A model generated the notes under the pieces. The model was given only the letters and a program-made list of their open reading frames with translations. It made no database searches and was not told the origin of the DNA. From an uncultured Prevotellaceae bacterium (GTDB lineage Bacteria; Bacteroidota; Bacteroidia; Bacteroidales; Bacteroidaceae), in NCBI GenBank assembly GCA_902771785.1, contig CACXYH010000013.1:1-40756 (forward strand): a stretch of 40,756 nucleotides of DNA, in the 5' to 3' direction. Shown here one piece after another: positions 1 to 10,238 of the stretch; the first letter of the stretch is position 1, and each line of letters starts with the position of its first letter. The position numbers and the translations under genes were made by a program.

Positions 1-35
1 TTATTTCTCCACTATAGTAGCAAAAGATACAATTT

Positions 36-239
36 TTAATTTCCTGTAAGCAGCTCTCGTTTGTCAATCTCAAGCAACTCTGCGATTTCGTCTAAAGTTT
101 GCAATGTCGGCTGAGTCGTATTTGAACACCATTTGCTGACAGTAACAGCTGACACGCCAAGTTGTTCAGCCAACCAAACTCCTGTTCTTCTCTTTTCTAC
201 AAGAACTACCTTAATCCTGTTTAATTGCTTATTGTCCAT
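36..239 (-). CDS. Small XRE-family helix-turn-helix regulator
   Basis: A 67-residue protein that is almost entirely a Cro/C1-type helix-turn-helix domain. The segment TGVWLAEQLGVSAVTVSKWC (about residues 19-38) reads as helix 2, turn and recognition helix. It ends in the usual IDKREL-type tail. Stand-alone XRE proteins of this size in Bacteroidota often sit beside restriction-modification or toxin genes, but no intact partner is visible in this window; the partner could lie left of base 1. A TAnnTTTG promoter box lies 23 bp upstream of the start on the minus strand. The family is clear; the regulated target is unknown. Confidence 0.85.
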   Translation of the reverse strand: MDNKQLNRIKVVLVEKRRTGVWLAEQLGVSAVTVSKWCSNTTQPTLQTLDEIAELLEIDKRELLTGN

Positions 240-262
240 ATTTAAGAGATTTAATTTTGCTG

Positions 263-270
263 CAAAGATA
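263..270 (-). promoter_or_regulatory. Promoter -7 box of the XRE gene
   Basis: On the minus strand this reads TATCTTTG, matching the Bacteroidota sigma-ABfr -7 consensus TAnnTTTG, 23 bp before the XRE start codon. Confidence 0.55.
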
Positions 271-339
271 TAAAATTATTCTCTAACAAATGGTATTTAT
301 TATTATAAACTCATTGATTTCTCACAATTTTCCTTTTAA

Positions 340-555
340 TTATCTCGAAATGCCATCTAAAATGCTCGATTTTCTCTCAATTACATCTCTTATTGAATTG
401 TATAGAAACAAACATGCAACCTGTATGTCAACTTCTACTAGATTAACCCTCACACCATAATCAATATAATCTCCAAATGCCAAAATCGGAAAATTGCCTA
501 TGTTTTCTACGTTAGGATTTGTAAAGCCGATATTTTCATTTTTCGGGTTTCTCAA
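340..555 (-). CDS. Unrecognised short ORF, possibly a gene fragment
   Basis: A 71-codon frame beginning at TTG directly after an in-frame stop. The translation is protein-like (about residues 22-52: FPILAFGDYIDYGVRVNLVE and onward) and could be the C-terminal remnant of a larger protein. There is no ATG, no promoter box and no recognisable motif. Together with the remnant at 579-742 it suggests that this interval holds decayed accessory genes. I do not recognise a family. Confidence 0.3.
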   Translation of the reverse strand: MRNPKNENIGFTNPNVENIGNFPILAFGDYIDYGVRVNLVEVDIQVACLFLYNSIRDVIERKSSILDGISR

Positions 556-578
556 TTATTGTTTCCAGTTTGTTCCTT

Positions 579-742
579 GTGCATGTTTCTCCAATAAAAC
601 CACATCGTGTATCAGTTACTTACGAGGAATTAACAGCATTTGAAGAAGAGTATCATGATGTTTGTAGATGGGTGCATTTCTTGTTGGATGCGGGCAAAGT
701 CAGCCCGCGAGCCGTTAGTTCGTCGGGCACGAACCGGCAGTA
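579..742 (+). pseudogene. Truncated reading frame running into the GC-rich repeat array
   Basis: A plus-strand frame reading about ..PHRVSVTYEELTAFEEEY.. then ..DVCRWVHFLLDAGKVSPRAV.. looks like genuine protein sequence, but it has no good start. It stops at TAG inside the repeat array that begins at about 703. The simplest reading is a gene tail fused to, or interrupted by, the repeat array. Function unknown. The overlapping 76-codon TTG-started frame at 640-870 is less convincing because most of it is the translated repeat. Confidence 0.3.
690..708. other. GC-rich dyad at the edge of array A
   Basis: GCGGGC, seven bases, then GCCCGC form a perfect 6-bp stem just before the 22-bp-periodic array. 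There is no T-tract, so it is not an obvious terminator. Confidence 0.4.
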
Positions 743-812
743 GGAGGGGCACGAACTTACGGGTCGAGGCTGACGAAACGGCAGTAGGAGGGGCGCGGCG
801 TCCCGAGGCGCG
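703..812. repeat. Array A: GC-rich 22-bp-periodic tandem repeat
   Basis: About five degenerate 22-bp units. The ten-mer GGGCACGAAC occurs at 725 and 747, exactly 22 bp apart. The sixteen-mer CGGCAGTAGGAGGGGC occurs at 735 and 779, exactly 44 bp apart. One 6-bp dyad with a 5-nt centre is present (GTTCGT at 718-723, CGGGC, ACGAAC at 729-734). The other units do not form clear dyads. The block is far more GC-rich than its flanks. The 22-bp pitch and the CGGCA core recur in the arrays near 14.8 and 32.9 kb. Confidence 0.75.
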
Positions 813-986
813 CGACGACCAATATTATCAGCTTATTGTCGCTAATATTCAGCAGGCGCGGCTCAATTGAGCTGCTGAACTCTACAGAATGGATAAAGGA
901 CACCCTCAGATTTGATTTTTAGCGTCAACTTTTTCAGTATGGATAGTAAACAAAATCCGTATGGCAGATAGTGTGTTGATCGCAAT

Positions 987-1141
987 TGTGACATGTGACA
1001 TGTGACAGGAAGCAGTTTTGGAAAAAGTGAGGGTTAAAAGTTATATTATATATATATTATAATATATATATAATATAAAAAATTAATCGTTCTAAAAAGC
1101 GACATAAGAAATCGCTTCCTGTCACAATGTCACATGTCACA
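987..1141. repeat. Inverted-repeat element 1 with TA-rich core
   Basis: The left arm (987-1013) is three direct TGTGACA heptamers followed by GGAAGC. The right arm (1114-1141) is its reverse complement except for one extra base. The 100-bp interior contains a 40-bp run of almost pure T/A alternation (1041-1080) and the eleven-mer AAAGTGAGGGT (1024-1034). It lies directly upstream of the ligA promoter. A second element with the same plan but different arm sequence lies at 32513-32740. Confidence 0.85.
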
Positions 1142-1156
1142 AAAAAAGCAAGTTCT

Positions 1157-1188
1157 TTTGGTTCTTCGCTCGTTTTTTCGTAACTTTG
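1157..1188 (+). promoter_or_regulatory. ligA promoter
   Basis: TTTG at 1157-1160 and TAACTTTG at 1181-1188 with a 20-bp spacer match the Bacteroidota -33/-7 promoter. The start codon follows 20 bp after the -7 box. Confidence 0.75.
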
Positions 1189-1199
1189 CAGAAAAATAG

Positions 1200-3861
<2,662 letters not shown>

Positions 3862-3871
<10 letters not shown>

Positions 3872-5199
3872 GGAAGAAACTCGATGAGAAGGGTTTCTGC
3901 CGACGACGGCGTGAGGCAGAAACGCTGATCGGGACGCTGGCCGACAAGCCAGACGATATGGTCGTCGGCATCGCACACGACCAGCTGGCGCTGTTTCTCC
4001 AGCAGCGTCAGCTTGCGGTCGGTCAGAAAGTCGCTGACCAGTCGCGAGCCAGTCATCCCGAAGGGGATGAATCGCTCGCCCTGCCGCACGGGACGAACGC
4101 AGAGCGGAAACTTAACCAGGGCTTCGTCGAGGCTGGCGCAGTTGGGTTCACGGCTTACCTTACGTCCCGGCACGTGGCTGAAACGGAACTTGAGCTCTTC
4201 ATGGTAAACGTAGGTTCCCATCTCCGGAATGCGTAGTGCCGGCAACGCTGCCTGCTTTGGTTCTACTACGAGGCGGTTGCGGTCGGTTATGAGCAGGTGA
4301 GTGGCTGAACGGTATAGTTTTCCCGACTGCCCGTCAAGGTGGCGGCTCAGCTGTCTGACGACATCAGGCCCGAAGCCGTAGGGGGTGAGCAGCTCGAAGA
4401 GCAGCAGTTCGGGAGAAGGATGCGAACGTAACGCAGCAAGGTCTACTTCGAACTGACCATTTCCGTTGTCTTTTTTTAGCTCCCTCAAAGCCGTTTTGCA
4501 GGCCTCGTCGACGACGTGACTTGCTTCAATCAAATGTTCGGCAGTCTTTTGTATGCTTTCTGATACAGAGGGGTTTATGGTCTTCATGAGCGGAATAAGT
4601 TCCAGGCGGATACGGTTACGTGTGGCCTCGTCGGCATCCAAGTTGGTCGAGTCGGTGACATACGGCTGCTGCTCATCCTTCAGAAAGCGCTCAATCTCCT
4701 CACGGCTTAAGCAAAGTAGTGGTCGGATGATGTGTCCGTTGCGTGGCTTAATGCCCGTTAGTCCGTGCAGCCCCGTCCCGCGAATAAGGTTCAGCAGCAC
4801 CGTCTCAATACTGTCGTCGCGATGATGTGCCACGCACACGGCCTCAGCTCCTAAGTCAAGCCGCAGTTGTTCGAAATAGCCATAACGCAGTTCGCGTGCT
4901 GCCATCTCGATGCTAAGCTTATGGAGCTGCGCATATTCACGGGTGTCGAAGTGGGCTAAGTGTAGTGGAAGGTGTAGGCGGTTGCAGAGTTCTCTGACGA
5001 AGTTTTCGTCGCGGTCGCTCTCAGAACCGCGTAGCTTGAAGTTGCAGTGCACAGCCTCTACGTGATACCCCAGCTTCTGCATGACGAGCAACAGGCATAC
5101 GCTGTCGGCCCCGCCGCTCACCGCTACAAGGTACAGGTCGTTGCACGACAGCAACCTCTGTCCCTCGACGAACTCCCGTACCTTCTGCACAATCCCCAT
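3862..5199 (-). CDS. tilS: tRNA(Ile)-lysidine synthetase TilS
   Basis: Modifies C34 of the CAU-anticodon tRNA-Ile to lysidine with ATP and lysine, so that it reads AUA. The N-terminal PP-loop ATPase motif SGGADS (about residues 29-34) is intact. The HHRDDSIET segment (about residue 124) and the C-terminal TilS domain (GERFIPFGMTGSRLVSDFL) are present. The 445 residues are typical for Bacteroidota. It lies 32 bp downstream of rlmI and is probably the last gene of an exonuclease-rlmI-tilS operon. The gene is essential in most bacteria, so the end-overlap with the convergent gene is notable but not disabling. Confidence 0.97.
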
Positions 5200-5231
5200 G
5201 ATAACCTCTTGTCTTTTATTTCCCTCAGGTC

Positions 5232-6401
5232 TTATTCCACATACAGCACCAGTCCTTTCAGGTATTCGCCCTCAGGATGATAGATGTTGATGGGGTGGTC
5301 GGCTGGCTGGTGCAGCTGGTGGAGGATGCGCACTTTGCGTCGAGCCTGGGCGGCTGCTGTGAAAACAGCGTTGCGGAAGTGCTCTTTCGTGACCACCTGC
5401 GAACACGAGAAAGTGAAGAGAATGCCTCCGGACTCAATCCGCTCAAAAGCCTTCTCGTTCAGCCGCGTGTAGCCCTTCAGCGCATTGTGCAGGGCAGCGC
5501 GATGCTTGGCGAAAGCAGGCGGGTCGAGAATGATCAGGTCGTAGGCCTTTGACTCGTCAAGGAAGTGGAACGCATCTTCGCAGAAGGCTTCGTGGCGCTT
5601 GTCGCCCGGGAAGTTCAGCTCGACGTTGCGCTTCGTCAGCTCAATGGCCTTAGCCGAACTGTCGACGGAGTGCACCAGACGGGCCCCGCCCCGCATGGCA
5701 TAGAACGAGAATCCGCCCGTATAGCAGAACATGTTGAGCACTCGTCTGTCCTTGGCGTAGCGCTCCAGAAGGGCGCGGTTGTCGCGCTGGTCTACAAAGA
5801 AGCCGGTCTTCTGGCCTCGCAGCCAGTCGACGTAGAAGCGCAGGCCGTTCTCCGTGGCAATATTGTCGTCGCTGCCGCCAATGATGAAGCCGTTTTCCGG
5901 CTCCATGTAGGGTAGGGTTGTCTCGCTCTTGTAGTAGATGCTCGTAATGCGCTGCTGCATCACCTCCTTCAGCTGCGTTGCAATCTCCTTGCGGCAGAGG
6001 TGCATGCCGATGCTATGTGCTTGCATTACAGCCGTCTGGCCATAGATGTCGATGATGAGACCAGGCAGCAGGTCGCCCTCACCATGCACAAGGCGATAGG
6101 CATTGGTGTCGGTTTGGTCGGCCAGGCCAATGGCGATGCGCGTCTGCAGGGCAGACTCGAGACGGCTCTGCCAGAATGCTGCGTCGATAGCAACGTCGCT
6201 GAACGACAGTACGCGTACGGCAATACTGCCTTGCTGATAATGACCGACGGCAATGAAGTTGCCTTGACTGTCAACGACGCGAACCACCTCACCTTCCTCA
6301 ATACCTTCGTCGGCATGATGCAATGCGCCCGAGAAAATCCATGGATGGAAGCGCAGCAGGCTCTCTTCCTTGCCCCGCTTCAGATATACTTGTTTATACA
6401 T
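5232..6401 (-). CDS. rlmI: 23S rRNA (cytosine) methyltransferase, RlmI-like
   Basis: A SAM-dependent m5C methyltransferase of the RlmI/RlmK family, acting on 23S rRNA (C1962 in E. coli). The N-terminal PUA domain (about residues 1-75, with LKRGKEESLLRFHPWIFSGA) is followed by the EEHB-like linker and a Rossmann methyltransferase domain: VLNMFCYTGGFSFYAMRGGA for SAM binding and ILDPPAFAKHR at the active site. The length of 389 is normal. Its start codon shares one base with the stop of the upstream exonuclease gene (TAATG), showing tight coupling. Confidence 0.93.
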   Translation of the reverse strand: MYKQVYLKRGKEESLLRFHPWIFSGALHHADEGIEEGEVVRVVDSQGNFIAVGHYQQGSIAVRVLSFSDVAIDAAFWQSRLESALQTRIAIGLADQTDTNAYRLVHGEGDLLPGLIIDIYGQTAVMQAHSIGMHLCRKEIATQLKEVMQQRITSIYYKSETTLPYMEPENGFIIGGSDDNIATENGLRFYVDWLRGQKTGFFVDQRDNRALLERYAKDRRVLNMFCYTGGFSFYAMRGGARLVHSVDSSAKAIELTKRNVELNFPGDKRHEAFCEDAFHFLDESKAYDLIILDPPAFAKHRAALHNALKGYTRLNEKAFERIESGGILFTFSCSQVVTKEHFRNAVFTAAAQARRKVRILHQLHQPADHPINIYHPEGEYLKGLVLYVE

Positions 6402-7036
6402 TATTCTTCTTCTTTTTCTTGTGGTTGAATGATAAGTTCATAGTCGCCCGTTGCTTCCAGCCGCATCAGCTCTTCGTAGAGTTGTATGCAGGCCCAGGCA
6501 TCGGTGGCGGCATATAGTTTCTGCTTGTCGCTGAGCACGTCGGCCTCCCAGTTCGTCAGCTGCTGGCGTTTGCTTATTTTCTGTCCGAACATGTTGGCAT
6601 AGAGCTTCTGAAGGCTCATGTCTTCGATGCCTATTTCCTTGACGTGTTGTTGTAAGTCGATGAAATAGCCGTGGTTGAAGTTGCCTAAATGGTGAAGCAT
6701 GTTCAGATCGTCGTGCCAGGAGAGCCCTATCTTAGGAACTGTGGTGTCTTCCAGCAGGCGGATGATGGCTGGCGACAGTCCCAGGTAGTTCAGCCGGAAG
6801 AGGAAACAAATGTCGTGAGTGGCCACCTGCAGCAGAGCTACCTTGTGCTGCTGTCCGCGATGAAACGCCGGACGCGTCTCTGTGTCGAGTCCTAAGATAG
6901 GCTGCGACAGTAGGAAGTCGACGGCTCTTTCGGCTTCGTGAGCCGACAGCACGACCACGATACGTCCATTGAAGGCAACCACGGGCAGTGCCGCGATGAG
7001 TTTCTTATCGTACTTGTTGTAGATGGTTTTCTTCAT
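6401..7036 (-). CDS. 3'-5' exonuclease domain protein (DnaQ-like fold)
   Basis: A 211-residue protein with an RNase D/WRN-type 3'-5' exonuclease domain. Visible motifs are LGLDTETRPAF (Exo I, DxE) at about residues 50-60, the IGLSWHDDLNMLHHL region (Exo II) and the YAATDAWACIQLYEEL region (Exo III, YxxxD). These supply the two-metal acidic residues. Substrate (RNA or DNA) is not known for this Bacteroidota group. I start it at MKKTIYNKY, not at the 22-residue longer upstream ATG, because a TATTTTTG promoter box lies 9 bp before this ATG. It is first gene of the rlmI-tilS operon and divergent from ftsK. Confidence 0.88.
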   Translation of the reverse strand: MKKTIYNKYDKKLIAALPVVAFNGRIVVVLSAHEAERAVDFLLSQPILGLDTETRPAFHRGQQHKVALLQVATHDICFLFRLNYLGLSPAIIRLLEDTTVPKIGLSWHDDLNMLHHLGNFNHGYFIDLQQHVKEIGIEDMSLQKLYANMFGQKISKRQQLTNWEADVLSDKQKLYAATDAWACIQLYEELMRLEATGDYELIIQPQEKEEE

Positions 7037-7045
7037 ATCAAGGTG

Positions 7046-7053
7046 CAAAAATA
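7046..7053 (-). promoter_or_regulatory. Promoter -7 box of the exonuclease operon
   Basis: Minus-strand TATTTTTG, 9 bp before the start codon. The transcript should therefore begin almost at the ATG. Confidence 0.6.
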
Positions 7054-7128
7054 CAAAATATTTCATAATTCTTTGCATGGAAAGCGTTTTTTTCGCCGGC
7101 AAGGATGCCCAAAATACATTATTTTTAT

Positions 7129-7136
7129 TACTTTTG
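7129..7136 (+). promoter_or_regulatory. ftsK promoter -7 box
   Basis: TACTTTTG on the plus strand, 23 bp before the ftsK start. It sits back to back with the exonuclease promoter in a 123-bp divergent region. Confidence 0.6.
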
Positions 7137-7159
7137 CACAGAATTTACGTAAAAAAGAA

Positions 7160-9625
7160 ATGGCAAAAAAGAATAATAGCAAGAAAAAGAAGGTAGAAAG
7201 CAGCTCGGCTTCACTGGCCGAAACGCTGGGCTTTAGAAATATTTTCCACAACGAGAAGGTCAATTTCATTTTGGGCATCGTGCTCTTTGCCATCGGCATA
7301 TTCATGGTGCTCTCGTTTGTCTCGTTCTTCAGTACGGGACAGGCTGACGTCAGTTTCATCGAGGACCTACGTGAAGGAGAACTGGGCAATGAGAATAGGA
7401 TATTCAAGAACCTTTGCGGTTCGTTGGGAGCCTTCACGGCCTATTTCTTTGTGAAGCAGTGCTTCGGCCTGCCTGCTTTCATCATCCCTGTATTCCTCTT
7501 CCTTGTGGCCTTGAGACTGATGCGTGCCTACAGGACTAACCTTTTGAAGTGGTTCTTAGGCATGGCCGTAGTGCTGATATGGTTGTCGGTGACACTGGCC
7601 AAGTTCTTGCAGCCGCTCTTCATCGACAGCCACTACAATCCAGGTGGCGACCACGGAGTGGCCGTATGCCAATGGATTGAAGGCTACGTGGGAACGCCGG
7701 GACTGCTGGCTATCCTGGCTATTACGGCCATCATCTTCCTGACCTATCTAAGCGCCGAGACCATCTACTTCATTCGTAAGGTGCTGAATCCTTCGAGGTT
7801 CTTGGATAAGGTGAAGTTCAAGGTGATTGACACATCGACGGAGAAAGTCTCGGAGACAGATAGCTACGAGAACCAGATAAAAGATACGGAAGAACCCATA
7901 CAGGTGTTCGACGACCCGGTAACGGAGACGGTGGAGTTCGAGCATGAGCCGCTTGTGGTTGAACCTGCCCAAGAGCCTGACGACACTCCTTCGGCAACGG
8001 TGACCTTGCCCAAAAAGGGCACGGAAGACCCGGGTATGGAGATTGAAGTGGCTGGGGAAGAGGAGAAGGCACAGGGTAATCTCGTGGAAGTGGGCGACCA
8101 AATGCTGGAGCCTTACGACCCCAAGCGTGACCTGGAGAACTACCGCTATCCTACGCTCGACCTGCTGAGATCGTACGAAGACGACGGAAAGCCTTACATC
8201 GATATGGAGGAACAGACGAAGAACAAGAACCGTATCGTGGAGGTGCTGCGCACGTTCGGTGTCGAAATATCGAGCATCAAGGCGACGGTGGGCCCCACCA
8301 TTACACTCTACGAAATCACGCCGGCGCAGGGCGTCCGCATTGCAAAGATACGCAATCTGGAAGACGACATTGCGCTGAGTCTTGCTGCCGAGGGTATTCG
8401 TATTATTGCACCTATTCCCGGACGCGGAACGATAGGTATCGAGGTGCCTAATGCGAAGAAGAATGTGGTTTCGATGCGCAGCGTGCTCGACTCGAAGAAG
8501 TTCCAGGAGACGACGATGGACTTGCCTTGCGCTATGGGTAAGACCATTACCAATGAGGTGTTCATGTTCGATTTGGCCAAGGCTCCCCACCTGCTTGTTG
8601 CCGGTGCTACCGGACAGGGAAAGTCGGTAGGCTTGAATGCCATCCTTACCTCTTTATTATATAAGAAGCATCCTGCAGAGCTGAAAATCGTGCTCGTCGA
8701 CCCCAAGATGGTGGAGTTCAGTATTTATCGCTGCATTGACAAACACTTCCTGGCCAAGGTGCCCGACGACAATGCCGACCCCATCATTACCGACACGTCG
8801 AAGGTGGTGCGCACGCTGCAGTCGCTCTGTGTTGAGATGGATGCCCGCTACGAACTGCTCATGGCAGCCGGCGAGCGTAACATCAAAGACTACAACAAGA
8901 AGTTTATTGCCCGCAAGCTGAACCCGGAGAAAGGTCACAAGTTCATGCCATACATTGTCGTGGTGATTGATGAGTATGGCGACCTGATCATGACGGCAGG
9001 TAAGGAAATCGAACTGCCTATTGCCCGCATCGCCCAGAAAGCACGTGCCGTAGGTATTCACATGATTATTGCCACACAGCGTCCTACGACCAATATCATT
9101 ACAGGTACCATTAAGGCAAACTTCCCCGCTCGTATTGCTTTCAAGGTATCGCAGGGCATCGACTCGAAAACCATTCTCGACCGTATGGGGGCTCAGCAGC
9201 TCATAGGCCGCGGCGACATGCTCTACTTACAGGGCAACGAGCCTATCCGTGTGCAGTGTGCTTTTGTCGATACGCCCGAGGTTGATGACATTAATAAGTT
9301 CATTGCTGCCCAGCAGGGCTACCTAGAACCCTTCGAACTGCCCGAGCCGCCTATCGAAGAGGGTGAGAGTGGGGTAGAGAAGGACGTCGACATGACTCAC
9401 CTCGACCCCATGTTCGAGGATGCTGCGCGGCTGATTGTCACCTCGCAGAGCGGAAGCACGAGCCTCATTCAGCGCAAGTATAGCATCGGCTACAACCGTG
9501 CAGGCCGACTCATGGACCAGTTGGAACGTGCCGGCATTGTCGGCGCTGCCCACGGCTCGAAGCCCCGTGAAGTGCTCATACAAGACGAAGTAAGTCTGGA
9601 AAACCTTTTAAACTCATTACGATAA
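7160..9625 (+). CDS. ftsK: DNA translocase FtsK
   Basis: A membrane-anchored hexameric ATPase that pumps chromosome termini during division and activates XerCD recombination. I start at MAKKNNSKKKK (821 residues), not at the 74-codon upstream extension, which would read through the promoter. The N-terminus has about four membrane segments (residues about 35-215), then an acidic linker (about 230-330) that is short compared with E. coli. The motor follows: Walker A GATGQGKS at about 482-489, Walker B VVVIDEYGDL around D604, then IATQRP. The C-terminal gamma winged helix (SLIQRKYSIGYNRAGRLMDQ) reads KOPS-type polarity sequences. lolA follows 13 bp downstream. Confidence 0.97.
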   Translation: MAKKNNSKKKKVESSSASLAETLGFRNIFHNEKVNFILGIVLFAIGIFMVLSFVSFFSTGQADVSFIEDLREGELGNENRIFKNLCGSLGAFTAYFFVKQCFGLPAFIIPVFLFLVALRLMRAYRTNLLKWFLGMAVVLIWLSVTLAKFLQPLFIDSHYNPGGDHGVAVCQWIEGYVGTPGLLAILAITAIIFLTYLSAETIYFIRKVLNPSRFLDKVKFKVIDTSTEKVSETDSYENQIKDTEEPIQVFDDPVTETVEFEHEPLVVEPAQEPDDTPSATVTLPKKGTEDPGMEIEVAGEEEKAQGNLVEVGDQMLEPYDPKRDLENYRYPTLDLLRSYEDDGKPYIDMEEQTKNKNRIVEVLRTFGVEISSIKATVGPTITLYEITPAQGVRIAKIRNLEDDIALSLAAEGIRIIAPIPGRGTIGIEVPNAKKNVVSMRSVLDSKKFQETTMDLPCAMGKTITNEVFMFDLAKAPHLLVAGATGQGKSVGLNAILTSLLYKKHPAELKIVLVDPKMVEFSIYRCIDKHFLAKVPDDNADPIITDTSKVVRTLQSLCVEMDARYELLMAAGERNIKDYNKKFIARKLNPEKGHKFMPYIVVVIDEYGDLIMTAGKEIELPIARIAQKARAVGIHMIIATQRPTTNIITGTIKANFPARIAFKVSQGIDSKTILDRMGAQQLIGRGDMLYLQGNEPIRVQCAFVDTPEVDDINKFIAAQQGYLEPFELPEPPIEEGESGVEKDVDMTHLDPMFEDAARLIVTSQSGSTSLIQRKYSIGYNRAGRLMDQLERAGIVGAAHGSKPREVLIQDEVSLENLLNSLR

Positions 9626-9638
9626 AACTGACACAGAG

Positions 9639-10238
9639 ATGAAAAAGATTGTTGTTCTCATAACTGCAGTGCTCTTCTCGGCACTGTCGTTTGGCCAGAC
9701 AGCCAAGCAAGTACTCGACAAAGCAGCCGCCGCCGTGAGCTCAAAGAGCGGCGTGACGGCCTCGTTCACCATGAGCAGTGCCCAGTATGGCAACACCAGC
9801 GGTACTATTTCGGTGAAGGGACGCAAGTTCCATGCCTCAGTGCCCATGGCTACGATGTGGTTCGACGGTAAGACCCAGTGGACCTACATGAAGAAAAACA
9901 ACGAGGTCAACGTGACTACTCCCACCGAAGCCCAGCTGCAGGCCATCAATCCCTATAATTTTATTAATATGTATAAGAAGGGATTCAAGTATACGATGAC
10001 CTCATCGGCTTCGTCGCATGTGGTTCATCTGACGGCTACCAACCAGAAGCAGAAGGTGCGTGAGATGTTCATCACCGTCAGCAAGAAAACCAATGCACCT
10101 ACAGAGGTGAAAATGCTGCAGGGAACCAAGTGGACAACCTTCACGATTACAAACCTGAAGAATATGAAACTTGCAGACAGCGAGTTCTCCTTTAACTCGA
10201 AAGACTATCCAACGGCAGAAGTAATTGATTTGAGATGA
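9639..10238 (+). CDS. lolA: LolA-like outer membrane lipoprotein carrier
   Basis: A periplasmic chaperone that carries lipoproteins from the inner membrane to the outer membrane. It is 199 residues with a clear signal peptide (MKKIVVLITAVLFSALSFGQ) followed by a mature region with the LolA beta-barrel pattern (FDGKTQWTYMKKNNEVNVT; AINPYNFINMYKKGFKY). It lies 13 bp after ftsK, the same ftsK-lolA order known from other bacteria, and overlaps the next start by ATGA. Sequence similarity to proteobacterial LolA is weak, as usual in Bacteroidota. Confidence 0.87.
   Translation: MKKIVVLITAVLFSALSFGQTAKQVLDKAAAAVSSKSGVTASFTMSSAQYGNTSGTISVKGRKFHASVPMATMWFDGKTQWTYMKKNNEVNVTTPTEAQLQAINPYNFINMYKKGFKYTMTSSASSHVVHLTATNQKQKVREMFITVSKKTNAPTEVKMLQGTKWTTFTITNLKNMKLADSEFSFNSKDYPTAEVIDLR

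Noticed and set aside
640-870. 76-codon TTG-started frame
   Set aside because: Most of it is a translation of the 22-bp-periodic GC-rich array; no ATG or promoter, and arginine-rich low-complexity composition is explained by the repeat.
987-1141. Possible chromosomal origin of replication
   Set aside because: TA core and direct repeats look origin-like, but no DnaA-box cluster (TTATCCACA type), dnaA, gyrB or rpmH is nearby.
987-1141. Possible full insertion sequence
   Set aside because: Only 155 bp between the outer arm ends, no transposase frame and no clear target-site duplication.
6938-7159. 74-codon N-terminal extension of ftsK
   Set aside because: It would read through the divergent promoter and overlap the exonuclease gene; MAKKNNSKKKK at 7160 is a better start behind a promoter box.
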